Shown here in pieces: positions 22,868 through 35,059 of a DNA stretch of 64,000 nucleotides (position 1 is the stretch's first letter; every line of letters begins with the position of its first letter). This DNA comes from Heterodera schachtii (lineage: Eukaryota; Nematoda; Chromadorea; Rhabditida; Heteroderidae): the NCBI GenBank assembly GCA_023374025.1, contig SIJG01000015.1:1778697-1842696 (forward strand), read 5' to 3'. The translations under genes were made by a program, and so were the position numbers. The notes under the pieces were generated by a model. That model worked only from the letters and a program-made list of their open reading frames with translations. It did not search any database and had not been told where the DNA came from.

Positions 22868-24016
22868 CATTTGTTTTAAGACTTGTACATTTTTTTGTCT
22901 GAACTCCTGGGGAAAAAGTACGAAAAAAGTTGTTTAAGTGTTTACCAAGTTGTTAGATCATTATTTTTCATGATTTATAGAAAGAAAGAGGCCAATTAGA
23001 CTTCTATTTGGAAAATTTATTTTATTATATTTTTGGACTAAAAATGGGGTCCCTGCGTTTTATTTCAATCTAAAATTTTTGTTTAACAAATATAGTCATG
23101 TCAAAGTTTAGCATTCCCTCATAAAATTAGCTAAAATTGTATCCAAAAACCTATTAACAAGGAAGAGATGTTATACCATTCAAAAATATATTCTATGAGC
23201 ATTCGAATTATTTCAAATTGATTTATTAGATTATAAATTGTACATTTTTTTTTGCCATTTGTTTTTCCGTTTGCTAATGATTTGATAAATAAGCTGCGAT
23301 TTTTTGACATAAAAACTCAAAAGATTCTATTAGAGAACACAAAGAAAAGTTAATGGAAAGCTTTTAGAAAAATTTACATTTTCAATTTAATTATATCGAC
23401 CTCTTTACGCCTCAAACTTGATGAATAGAGCAAACAATTAATTAATTGAAATGCGACAACAAACAGATTATAAGAATAGATAAATATTAAAATTTTTATT
23501 TGTGTCCCAAATGGCTGTGAGATAATCAGCAGATGACCAATAAATTGTGGTGATATATGTAATGATCTCTGCAAAATATGATTCTTTCGACAATTCAAAA
23601 GTTCAATCAAATGAAATAAAAATAGAAAAACCATTCCTTAGGTATCGCTTTCAATTTTTATATATATTCTTCACCTATCGCATTTCTATTTTATCCTTTT
23701 TTTCGCATATTTTGATTCTTTTGTTTAATAAATAAATGGGTTTAGGATTTTGTCTTCTTTTTTCAAGCATAAATATTTTTCGTATTATGAGAATCACAAA
23801 TAATGCTTAATTCTACACCTGTAAATATGCCCAATTCTTCGAACTTAATTCAATTTGAAAAAAAGAAACGTGAGAAATGTCTTTATTAACATTTTGAAGC
23901 AAAATCATTTGAAATTCAGCTAAATGCTATATGATTTGATGAGTACTGTGGGGGGATCCATTTTGTGTACGGCATAATACTTTGAAAGTGGTCATCAATT
24001 AATGAATCAATTAACA

Positions 24017-24190
24017 TCACGAGAAGAAGCAGTACCAAAGGGCGTGGATTATGCCCGGCACATAGCCGAGAATGCACAGCACAATGTTGAGGATCAAATG
24101 CAGAATGTCCAAGCCGCCGTGCAACAGAATGGCGACCGGGGGCAACAGAATGCAGAAGATCAGTTCGATCAGTTGCTGAACTTCGACCAT
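24017..24190 (-). CDS. Pmp3/UPF0057 small membrane protein, 57 aa
   Basis: The frame from the Met at 24190 gives MVEVQQLIELIFCILLPPVA, then a short loop and LNIVLCILGYVPGIIHALW. This is the two-helix pattern of the Pmp3/UPF0057 stress-induced hydrophobic peptides (usual length 50-60), including the hallmark LPP and LGYxPGxIHA motifs. Known members sit in the plasma membrane and affect ion balance. A ttttcag acceptor 8-9 bases upstream of the ATG could be a trans-splice site. The upstream in-frame Met at 24211 precedes that acceptor and was not used. Confidence 0.85.
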   Translation of the reverse strand: MVEVQQLIELIFCILLPPVAILLHGGLDILHLILNIVLCILGYVPGIIHALWYCFFS

Positions 24191-25635
24191 TTTGACCTCT
24201 GAAAATGGCATTTATAAGTGTGGCAAAACTCAAATAAACCAAAATGCCAATCAACAAATTGGGATGGTAATATAATGGTACGATAGATGGCCAAAATTTT
24301 TGTCGCTTCCATTTTTTAAACAGCACAAACGGACAAGGTAAAGTTGTTCATTCGTTTCTCGAAGCTTACTGATACCTTCTTAACACACTATCAACTCTGT
24401 TGTATTTGGTTGACTATGAAAATCTTTGGTTGGAGAAAAAAATTAAAAAAAAAAAATTTTCGTCCGTCCCCGGGAAAATTGTTTTTACTAAAGAGCAGGA
24501 AATAATATGGTAATAAATTAATATAAATTAATAGCTATTATATATTTGTCTATTTTAATTACCAGTGGCGGATTGTTTGAGATGCTTTTATTTAATAGTA
24601 AAATTTGATGAAATGAAATATGAAAATGTGAATGTTCTTCTCTGAAATAGATAAATGAGTAAAATGAATTGATAAAATTCGATGTTTTTGTGCGTTTTTT
24701 ATTTAATAATTTGTGCAATTATTTTTGCTTTTAACTCAAAGTCTGTGCATTAATTATTTGGTTAAAAGTGTTGAATTGTGCTCTCCTCCTCAACTAAATT
24801 TCATTTCTCTGATGTGTGTGGTTGGTTGTTGAACAGGTTTTTGGTGAAATCACCACTAATGATCGGTGATTGATCAATTGAATTGGCCGGCGAAAGAGCG
24901 GCGGGGTTTTGTTGACAACGAATTCAAAGAGAAAACAAAAATAACCAACTAATGAATGAATGAATGCACAAATTACAAATAATTACGAGTGATGATGAGT
25001 CAGCTTTCGCTTTTTCAACGGAAATTATTACAAAAAATGGGAGAAATCATTTTGAAACGGCATTTTGGACTTTCCGTTCCCCATACAAAAATCACTAATA
25101 ATGCCATTTTTATGAATGATTATACAATATACATAAGTAACAAATATTTGAGCATCAAATGGTTAAATGTTTTGAGTTTGTTCGCTTTTGCGTATTTTTT
25201 GAGCGATCGATCGGACTAAAGGCAAAATGTGATAAAAGCTTTTGTTGAGTTAGCCGACAGACAAGTGTTCATCCATCGGAAAAAGCTGAGATAATGGGAG
25301 AAATAAATTAAAAAGTGAAGACAAAACGGCTTAATGAAAAATAATTTATTTAAAAACCAACGCTTTCATTAAATAAAAATGCAAAAAAATACATATTTGA
25401 AGAAACAAAAAAATATTCAACTGTCAATGGAATGTCCCAATAAAATAAATGCTAATAACAAATAAATATTAATTTGTGGCCCTTTTCTCCACAGGTGTTC
25501 ATGTGCTGTTTGGTAAAATGACAGGGAAAGTGTTTATCCGGCTTTGCCGTGGACCTGCTGAAATGAAATTCAAATTAATTAATTAAGCGAGTGTATGTGT
25601 TATAATACGAATTATCGGAACCGGTCATGGCTTTG

Positions 25636-25901
25636 TCACAAATTCAGGCAAAGCAATTGCTCGGCCTTTTCTGATTTCGAATTCCACCACATCACAACCC
25701 TTTTCCCTAATTATGCCAAATAAAATGTTCACGTACCAACAGATGGCCACACCAACAGTACCAGCATCGGTCATTTTCGTCCGCAATGCCATCCTCGCGG
25801 TAAGCACTGCACGGGCATTCTTGGCATGCTTAACAAATGTTGCCCCTCTCATTAACTAATTTCTGTTTATTACCTCCTCCCTCTCCGTCGATGGTGGCCA
25901 T
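25636..25901 (-). CDS. Small Cys-rich protein with CxC and CGH motifs, 49 aa
   Basis: Three exons: 25901-25874, 25828-25737, 25665-25636. They total 150 nt with closing phases and end in TGA. The middle exon encodes ACQECPCSAYREDG, then DENDRCWYCWCGHLLAE. The spacing (CxxCxC ... CxxCxCGH) suggests a compact metal-binding knuckle like those in FAM221-type proteins. The first intron is only 45 nt. No signal peptide, so probably intracellular. The exon chain is inferred from splice motifs alone. Confidence 0.5.
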
Positions 25902-26329
25902 TAATTTTCGCTTTTTATTTTCTTTAAAATTCCTAAGATATTTGAAATGAATAAGCACAAAAAATGCGATGGTACACAAACACTTTCAGTTTTAATTCTG
26001 AAATTGATAATTGGATGGATGAAATGTGATAGGCAATTAATTAATTAATTGGATGGAGGGAACTCCCCGCCATTGGTGGAGGGAGGCAAATAAATGTTCT
26101 ATTTACGGAATTAAGTGGTAAATTTCCCCCATTTTTGTGTGTTTTTTGCCAACAGATTATCTCTCCTCTTCAGTCCCGTGACTTTTAGTAAATAAAAGGG
26201 AAAGAAAATTTAAAATTTATTTAATTATCTTTTTAGAAATGGAAGACAAACGAAGTGCAGGAGAAATTGGATGAAAAGCGATGGATGAAAATGAAAATTT
26301 ATGCATATTATTATGGAGATGAATTTCAG

Positions 26330-26550
26330 CGGGAGGGGGGGGGAAGACGGAAAAAGGGAGAAAAAGGGGGAAAAAAAGGGAGAAAAAGGGGAGAAAAAAG
26401 GGGGAAAAAAGGGGGAAAAAGGGGAGAAAAAAGGGGGAAAAAGGGGAAAAAGGGGGGAAAAAAGGGAAAAAAAGGGGGAAAAGGGGGAAAAGGGGGAAAA
26501 AGGGGAAAAAGGGGAAAAAGGGGGGAAAAAAGGGAAAAAAGGGGGAAGGC
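26330..26550 (+). repeat. G/A minisatellite (ggggaaaaa)
   Basis: About 220 bp of alternating runs of 3-6 G and 3-6 A with no C and no T. ORFs in all frames on both strands are by-products. The G runs could form quadruplexes. Confidence 0.95.
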
Positions 26551-27040
26551 CTTTCGCAGCAAAAATTACACAAAAGCCCAAAGGGAGGGGAGGGGGGATT
26601 GAGGCCAAATGCAGCAGCAGCAGCCGTTTAAAAAAAAGTTAGCTGAACGGAGGACGGACCCAATGAAGCTCATAAAATTGACAGGGAAATAATGGGGGAA
26701 AAGAGGGGAATTATTTATGAAAGTATTTTAAAATAATGGGGTTGAATTGTTCAACTATGCCAAGCACAACCAAACTATGGCCAAAATTCTAAGAATGAAT
26801 CTGCGAGTTGTTAATTGTTTAAGGAATGATTTTTAAAAATTTAAGGCCAGTCAATTTTCATTTATTTTGTAAAATTTTATATTGAGAGAGTTGCCTTTTG
26901 TACAATTGCCATTGACTCATTTAAATATTTTAATGTTAAATATTATTTTTTGAGAATCACATCTGAAGAAATATGAACATTTTTTTAATCCAAATTTAAT
27001 TTCTAAAATGTCTTTAGTCATTTAATTAGATTGGTGAATA

Positions 27041-27370
27041 TTACTGTACACACTTTGCTTTGTTTTCTTCAAAACATTTTTGGCATTTTTCCTTTGTGCC
27101 ACCATTCGATTCGGTGCCATTGGTGCAGTGTTGGCATTCTGTTTGGACACAGTTCAGACAAACGAAGGCGCACTCCTCCGATGTTTCGCCGGGGTCCTCA
27201 CACGCCGAGTCGCATCTTTCGCGGACAAATGATTCCTAAATTTATTAATAAAATTATTTAAATTAATTTCCAACAATGTCAGTGTCTTCGTCGTTGTCAT
27301 TGTTGGCATTGCCATTGGTTAAGGCAAAGCAAACGAGCAAGCAAAGAATTAGAAGTGTATGAGAAGGCAT
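27041..27370 (-). CDS. Secreted cysteine-rich peptide, 96 aa
   Basis: Two exons, 27370-27275 and 27235-27041, join in phase 0 across a 39-nt intron with a gttgg donor. Residues 1-20 form a classic signal peptide ([20 protein letters not shown]), followed by an acidic Asn/Asp stretch. The mature part has ten cysteines arranged as C-x3-C ... C-x3-C-x2-C-x4-C-x2-C ... C-x2-C ... C and ends TAA. I do not recognise the family. A small secreted protein with an even number of cysteines fits a disulfide-bonded extracellular product, and in a plant parasite would be a candidate effector. That role is inference only. Confidence 0.72.
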
Positions 27371-28534
27371 TCCCAAATTGAAATTGACAGAGCCAAAATA
27401 ATTAAAAATTAAAAAATATATATTTTTTAATATATGAATTAAGGAAAAAAGAATGTATATTAGTTTTTGACACTTGAAAAGATTAATCTGAAAAAAACAT
27501 TCAAAATATTCCAGTTTTATAACAGAATTTGGAATAGCGCATTTTCGCGCAGAAATAATAAATCGAATCAGCGAATGTTACTGCAATTAGCGATTGATTG
27601 TTTTGTTGTTTTTTAGTAATATCAATGAAAATTACGAGCGGCGGATCTAAAATTATTAGAGAAATTTTTGTAATTATGAATGAGTAAACAAAAATAAATG
27701 AAACCATTAAAGAACAATAAAAGGACAAAAACTATCACATTAATACAAGGCACACAACTGTTGGGCTTTAGCCTCATTGTTTGGGTTTTTTGAGAGGCCA
27801 ATTCAAAATGAGCATTTTGTGGTTTTGGAAAAACACTTAAATAGGCATTTTTGGTCAAATCTGCTCATAAATCACATAAAATTTGAAAAATTTCCTTGGT
27901 GGTGTCTATCGGCATCGCTGGCACCTCAATTCTTTTTGCTAAAAACCTAATAATTATACTTTTTAGACAAAATATGTTAATAAATTGGAACCAAGCTAAA
28001 GAACCTATCGGCACAGTCTATCGAAAACAAAAAATAAAAATGAAAAACAAATTTGTTAAAAAGAATTTGAAAATTTTATTCAATCGCATTTAGTCATTCT
28101 CAATTGTCCCACCCCATTCTTAAGTGGTCCGTTCTCGTTCCCTGATTGTCTGCTCCCACTGGTGGTCTCATCCATTTTCGTAAAATCATATAGAAATGTA
28201 AAAATTCATATAAATTACTTCCCAATAAGGCTTCAAATTGATTGTTTTTTATAAAAGAATTGCCCATGTGAAAAGGGCAAACTCATGCAGAGAGAAAAGT
28301 CACGTTGATTTTATTTAAGAATTGCCATTTCGAATAAAAATGGCAAAGTGCCAAAATTGGGCGGCAGAAATGAAGCTTAATTGATGCAATCTCTTCATAA
28401 ATCATCTTCATTTTTGGCATTTTCTCACTCCATCCCAATTTGCATTTCCAATGCCATTCAATTTTAAGCATTGTTCGCTTCTCCCTCTCCTTTTTTCCTT
28501 TTTGCTTCTTCCTTCCTCTCAAAATGCCCACGAA

Positions 28535-30295
28535 ATGGCATCAATGGTGAGTTATTTTGCAGATAAAATTGTGAGGAATTAATCTGTTGGTGACTTTTAT
28601 TATGCTGAAAAAGCCGCACAAATTGTGCCATTTAAAATTGTGCCGAATCCGTTAAAAGGCAAAAAGTAAAAAATAAATAACTTTTAGGAGAGAGTGGAGC
28701 AGTTGTGTTGGTTTGAAGAAGAAGCATTCCTTGCCTTTGTGAAGGGTCGGCCAAACTTTGACAAATTTTACGAGAAAACGGACGAAAGCACCAAGAAAAA
28801 AATGGTGCAGTACAGAAGTGAATTGAAAAACATCACATTTGATCAATTACGGGAACATTTGGCACAAAAATTTGCGGCACGGCTAAGCGCAGTCCATTTG
28901 ATGTGGCAAAATTGGAACTGTGCCAATGTTGTGGACAAAGTGCAGGGGGAGGACCGGGCAAAGTGCCAAACATTTCGCCGACATTTGGACATTGTGTACG
29001 AATATCTGTTCAGAGTGTACGTCGAAGGTAACGGGGAGGGAAGGAAGTGCCGAAAAATAAATTATATGCCAACAATCTTCTGACTTAATGAAAAATATTA
29101 GTTTTTTGGCCATTTGTTCTATTGCCGTTGTCAACTCCTTATTTGAGATTTATTACATTATTAATTAAGATTTTTATTGGAAAATATATTTAAAATTTAT
29201 TTAATGAAAATGTGGAAAAATTATAACAGCCTTTGAAATGAATAACTTAACTTTTAATTAGAAAAACAAAAATGGTCATAGGAAATCACAAAATTTGCTT
29301 TTTGCATAAATCCGACTAAGACACGTCTACAAAAAATATTTGGATTAAAAATTGATGTAAATGGGTTCAAAAAATGCTAACGAGAATTTCATTTTTTCTA
29401 TTTCTCCATGTACATAAATACTTGGGGGAAAATTGGAAAATTTGGCTTTATGGCACGAAGAAAAAATACTCTCTAAGCACCGGTACCGACTAATTTGGTC
29501 AACCCCGGCCCCGGCCCCGAGCTTGCTGACCCGACTTTTCCCAACTCTGACTTCGGAGTCCCAGTCCTAGTATAAAGAGTTCTAATTTGTACTGATTCTG
29601 AAGTCATTAATTCCGTTATTTGATGAATAGAAAAATTCATATGGAAATTGTATACTGTAATTGGAAATCAGGTAGGTTCCTTCACATACCAATTAACAAT
29701 TCAAAGTTTTCAGATAATTTTTACTATAGTAAAACTCTCTTTCTAAAAAACATCGTATCTCTCATGCATTTTCCTCTACCGTATTACCAGCAGTGAGATT
29801 AAATCAATACTGATCACTATATATTATATATATATAGATAAAAAATAATTTTTCTTTTTTAAAAATTGAACAGCCAGTGACAAAACCGTAAGCCAACAAA
29901 TGCCCGCGGTTAAGCCAAAATTTCAATACGACGAATTGCTGGAACCCGTGCTTGACGAAATCGAACATTTAATTCGCATTTCAATGTTTTATTTTGACGA
30001 GAATTTCAAACGGACTGAAAGTTACAAATTGAAAGGCTTTTCCCAATTGGAAATGAAGCCAATTTTGCTGAACGAAAAACAGCTCAAATATTTCCAAAAT
30101 AATTTTCAGAAAAATTCGGAAGTGAAAATTCGGAAACTTTTTGAGGTGAAAATGAGCTTAATGTTCAAAAATACGAATGAAAATGCGGAGAAGGAGAAGG
30201 CCGAAATGGAAGAAGAAACGGACGAGCAAAAGTGGAAGAAATACCGAAACAAATTTTTGGGATTTTTGAACTCGCCATTCCTCCCCATTGTGTGA
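28535..30295 (+). CDS. Unrecognised helical protein, 257 aa
   Basis: Three exons: 28535-28546 (four codons, MASM), 28688-29027, 29874-30295. Total 774 nt, phases close. No signal peptide or membrane helix. The sequence is rich in Lys, Glu, Phe and Leu and predicted helical, with a charged Glu/Lys stretch near residues 210-230. The style (KxxFxxxLxxL helices, short exons) resembles the N-terminal exons of the large gene at 38274-47884, but I see no specific match. The 846-nt second intron holds no recognised element. The first exon is short and is the least certain part. Confidence 0.6.
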
Positions 30296-30979
30296 GGGCG
30301 ACGCAAGGTGCCAGGGACGGTTCGTAAATCCGCCAAATGGGCATAGAGCTCGAACTTGACCTCGAGATCTTTTTTCGGCAACCTGGATTTTTGCCCAGAA
30401 AATCCAGGCTAACTCCATGATGGACCCAATTTTGGTTTTTGTTGGAAATTAGGGAAAGTTTCTTGTAGTTTCAATGCTCATAGAGAACTTTTCGAATGAT
30501 ACCAAGAATTTAAATTTCTGCTGGGTCGCACATTATGGTCGACCAATTGTGGCAATTTTACGAAGCGTCCGACACTATTTTCCAACCTCAATGGAGTCTG
30601 CTCCATCAATTAGTTTTAGCCCAATTCAATTTCTTTTTAATTTTTGTGTTATAAATGCAAAATGAATTGGGCGAAAGCGTCTCGTATTTCATGTTCACAC
30701 TGTACCGTAACCGAAACCGAAAGCCTGTGATGGGAAATCAAGATTGATCAGTGGTGATCATCACTTTATTCTTATTTTCCTACAGGATGCGGCAAAAGTT
30801 CTGCAAATCGCTTTTCCATGGAAAATTCCAGTTCAAAATTAAAACCACATATCGTGACAATTTCATTCAATAGGAACTTATTTATTAGAAAATTACCTCA
30901 AATGTTCAAAGTAGCCACCACGGGCTGAGAAAAATGCGTCCAAACGCTTCCGAAAATGTCAAAATGTCCGCGCATCTTT

Positions 30980-31397
30980 TTACGGTAATTTCGTACAGGC
31001 AGGCTGTAAAGCCTCCTTCAGCGCCTCAGTTGATGCGAATCGCTTGTTCAGCTTCTGCTGGTCCATGATCCACCAAGTGGAAAAGTCAAGTGGATTCAAA
31101 TCCGTCGGATTTGAGAGCCTAAAATCCAGGAAACAGATCTTACACAGCTGAGTTGTTGTTTCGGAAACGTTTGGACAAATGTATCTCAGCCCATGGTGGC
31201 TATTTTGAACATTTGATGTAATTTTCCCATAAGCCGTTAAAAGGGAGGAAGTAGGTGCACCATTCATTGCACTGAAAAGTCGAGCCGACGGAGGTAACCA
31301 ATCCTGAAGGCACATCATCATTCCTTGTGACTGGGAGCTCAAGTTCAGAGCCATAAAACTTGAAGTTCCTTTTTGTTGTGACTGGGATGTAGTCCAC
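30980..31397 (-). pseudogene. Degraded mariner-type transposase fragment
   Basis: Fragments in more than one frame: MDYIPVTTKRNFKFYGSELE upstream and LSNPTDLNPLDFSTWWIMDQ downstream, the latter matching the PDLNPLDF motif that contains the final catalytic Asp of Tc1/mariner DDE enzymes. Frame changes break it, so it is not functional. Confidence 0.8.
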
Positions 31398-31430
31398 TTG
31401 GCCGAGTGGACTACATCCCAGTCACAACAA
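31373..31430. repeat. Perfect 26-bp inverted repeat with 6-nt loop
   Basis: Arms 31373-31398 and 31405-31430 are exact reverse complements (ttgttgtgactggg... facing ...cccagtcacaacaa). The left arm is transposase coding sequence and the right arm is its inverted copy. Confidence 0.95.
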
Positions 31431-31995
31431 TTATCAAGTTATGTGGATTTCTTTTTATTTTAACTTGAATTTCCATGGAAAAGCGAGTTGTACAACTTTT
31501 GCTGCACCATGTACATACTGTATTCTTTTATTGGTTGTTGTTATTTGATGGATGAACTAACTATCCATACTTTTTCATTTTTGGGCTCACCCTTCTCATC
31601 TAAACCGAATTAATGACACAGCCAAAGCAGAATTTAAGTGGATGAATATTTTTAGGTTCATATTTCCAATATTTTTTAAGCAATTTTGTCCAAAAATGCT
31701 AACCCTACTTTAAAAGCCCTGCTGTGGAAGAGTTAAATGATCCCCGAGACACACACAGAAAGGGGCTAACACTTTAAACCAATCTCTCACTTAATTAAGC
31801 TTAGGTTCACTAATTATTTAAAATGAGACTGCTCCAATGGATGCTGAAACGTGTGGAAGGTCAACAACTCATTTTATACACCAAATGATAATAATGATTT
31901 GATAAATGTCTTCAAATTGATTGCCCCAACATTCTTTGCCTGGCTTTTCGTTTTTTTTCCATTCAAAATCTGTGCCATTGTCCGCTTCTTTCGTC

Positions 31996-34315
31996 TTAAG
32001 TGGGTGGGAACTCCGCCGGCTCTTCAACCACCGCGTTCTGCTTGCATTCCACGTTTGGCATTTGCTGCAGTGTCATTTCGTCTCCGTAAGTGACCAGCAA
32101 ATCCAAAACGCCACCGTTTGTCCACCCGAAGCCAATCTGTGAGCATTTGGGAGGGAATGTCATGGCCTTTAGAGTTGTCCCATTGGCACTCACTTGCGGC
32201 ACATATTCGCCTCCCCCGCCCGGCACGCCCGTGTCCGCCGCCATTTTCTCCCACATGTGCTGCCCACAGTTCTGATACATTTGGTGGTTGGCCGACAGCC
32301 ATTGCCGTGCCAATTCCTTGGCCTTTTCCTCCATTCTTAAAAGGCATCAAAACAAATTAGGCAAATGTTATGGAAATCCGCCTCACTTTTTGTTTCCCGA
32401 TCGCCTCAAACTTTCAATTAGCATATGGGCCAAAGACTGAAATTATTTCCAATTTTCATAATTATTTATGTTTATTTATGCTTAAATTACCGGCCAAATG
32501 TTTGGGAAGTCCCACTGTTGTGTGGAGTTAATGTTGCTAAAACAAAATATGTTTATGCCATTCCATCTCTAATGAGAAGCGTTAAATTGGGCACCTGCTG
32601 GTCGGCACGCCGAACTTGTGCTTTAGTGCGCCGACTTTCTCCAGTCGGTTGTACATCCGTTCCGCCGTGCCAACATCGTCGGTGTCGTAACATCGTGTGA
32701 ACAACGGCACCGTCACACTACCGTAGTACTCCTCTTGCAGCTTTCCACTTTTAATGTTGAAGTCGTACCATACGCCGTGCTTCTTTTTGTAAAACAATCG
32801 CTGAAAAGCGCGCCGAAACTCATTATGCTCAGCCGCATAAGTTGATGCTTTTGCATTGTCACCTAAAAGCATTTGAGAGAGAAATAAGAAATTTACATTT
32901 AATTGGCTTGGCCAAATGCACAATTAAAATGCGGTGAACTCGCCTATTTTTGAAAAGAGTTCCCCCAACATTCTGAGATTGCCACAAATTAACGCGTTCA
33001 AATCCACCGGCAATAAGTCCGTGGTTTGCAAATTGACCAAATTCCACGGGTTGGCTTTGTTGCTGTTGTCTTTTTTCATAAATCGTGCTAAAAGAAATTA
33101 TGTGCTTTAATTAATTAATTGGCCAAAATTGCAATTAAAGCCCACAGCTAAAGTCCCAGCCCGACTCGGCCGTCGATGCCACGTTTTTCCAAATGTCGGC
33201 TTTTCTTTGTGTGTTCGAAATGTTTGTGACGAGTTGAACGTCTTGACAAAATGACTCGGGACGAGGAATCTGAAGATGGGCTTCAGTTTGACTAGTTTCT
33301 TTCTGTTCAAACATTGCTGTCCGCTCTGTATTGGTAAAATGTCCGCTGCTTTCCGCCAACTTCGACTTCAACCGACCGATTTTTGCTCCAATGGCCAAGT
33401 TCCTTAAGGAAAATTCGGAATTGGCTTATTAGCACATAATTATGGCACTGATTAGTTATGGCACTGACCTTTTCAAGCACTGGCAACACTTCGTGGAGAA
33501 ATTTGGTGTCATTGGTGGCCAAGAAATAATCGTAGACCATGCTAAAGCGCGGAAGTAATAATTAGGAAAGGCAATTAACAAGGGTTTGTTTGATCAGACA
33601 ATGTGAAAAAGGACGGCTGTGAGCGTTTGTCGTAATAAATGCGTCCGCCGTTGGGCACAAAACCGAAACGGTTGACCATCTCCGCAAAATTCATGCACAT
33701 ATTCTTCACCATTGTGGTCATGCCTTAAACTGATAAGAATCATTTTGGCCGATCTTTGGTCTTTGGCTTTGCCTGAGGCGATCAGTCCCTTCACTATCCA
33801 ATAGGCGTCCCAATAGTAAAACTCGCGGAAACGGCCGCCCGGCACAACGAAAAGGTGTGGCACGCAGATCAGTGAGTGGTTTTGCTGATCAGGGTTGCAG
33901 TTCAACTGAACAGCAGCAAAGAGGGGGTAATCATTTAGTGATTAAATTGCCACTAATTATCCCTAATTGACATATAATATTCTACAAATAACTCATTAGT
34001 CATGAATTAATGACTAATTTGCAACGCTTTTTCCCTCTTACATCTGGCATTTTCCGACTCAGCTCCTTCCACAGTTCGTTCAATTGCTTTGCCCATTTTT
34101 TTAACTCCGCGTCTTTTATCCGTTCAAGTTTCGGTGGGTTTTCCACCCAATCTTCGGGCGTATTTAATTTTGGTAGGCGATGTCGACAGGCGCCGCCGGG
34201 AAAATTTTTAAAAGTTTTATGCCATTTGTTAAGAGATTTGGCACAAAAAGAACGACACCAAAGTTGGTGAAAATTGGGTGTTTCGGTACAAAAATGCCAA
34301 ATAAGAACTCGAGTC
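31996..34315 (-). CDS. Trehalase (GH37), N terminus unresolved
   Basis: Hydrolyses trehalose to two glucose units; in nematodes it affects osmotic balance and hatching. Twelve exons with closing phases: about 34315-34042, 33905-33773, 33723-33600, 33541-33469, 33402-33313, 33269-33146, 33087-32944, 32862-32595, 32536-32491, 32436-32387, 32335-32194, 32136-31996. Signatures in order: [21 protein letters not shown] (signature 1); [28 protein letters not shown] with the catalytic acid Asp; [20 protein letters not shown] (signature 2, on a 46-nt exon); and [17 protein letters not shown] with the catalytic base Glu. Introns after 33773 and 32944 use GC donors. The first exon is open far upstream and its start, plus any signal peptide, was not found. 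Confidence 0.92.
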
Positions 34316-34319
34316 TGGA

Positions 34320-35059
34320 ATTTTAAAACATGGTCATTCGAACTAGGTAGTCTTTAAACATATAGCAAAGAATTGCTAATATGTTAGCTTTCCCGAATCC
34401 GCCCATAATCCCTGCGTATCCCCAGAGCCGGATTCTGACATGCAGGGCGAAAAACTGTCGAATTTTTCGAATTCATCTGTCATGTATAACTCAATTCAGG
34501 CCCAAGCTATAAAGACCCTTGATAGCTCACTAAAATCGCCATAGTCTGAAGGTGTGCTCTTTCTCCATCAAACACTGCCGGTTTCGGTACTCTCCGGCCC
34601 GCTACAGACTCTTTTTTGAAACATTGTCGAAAATTTTCACAAAAAGTTTCTGAAGAACTTTTTTCTATTTCAGTTTTTTTTTAATTATTCAAAAACGGAC
34701 ACTCATCAGTCCCCCTTGAATTCTCTTATACTTTTCCATTGTTCAAAAGTTAAAAAAAACCTGTTCCGTCATTCGTTTAGAACAACAACAACAACCATTC
34801 TTCCACTATCATTCTTTTTTCCCTATTTTCCTCCTCCCGCGCATCCATCGATCGCCACATTAATTGATTGAATTATTATTTAATTATGTCCTTCAAATAA
34901 ATCAAAGAAAAAGGCAATTGAATGAATTTATCAAAATGAATATAGAAACATGTGTTTGAGAATGTCCTCATTAGTTTAATTTTTAAGAGAGATTTTTAAT
35001 TTGTTTATTTTAGTAAAATTGCAAAATTAATATTTTAATTTGTTTTTAATTTTAGACAA
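34320..35059. other. Divergent intergenic region, trehalase/TTL
   Basis: Separates the minus-strand trehalase from the plus-strand TTL gene. It probably contains the missing trehalase first exon(s) and both promoters; I could not define either. Confidence 0.4.

Larger units (their letters stand above)
30783..31510 (-). mobile_element. Tc1/mariner-like element remnant
   Basis: Imperfect inverted ends of about 70 bp: left acaggatgcggcaaaagttc with ttttccatggaaaattc; right side gaatttccatggaaaagcg and acttttgctgcaccatgt, with TA outside. The interior has a degraded transposase on the minus strand. Confidence 0.75.

Noticed and set aside
26217..26642. Several 78-127 codon ORFs on both strands
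   Set aside because: They are products of the G/A minisatellite, with no start context or family similarity.
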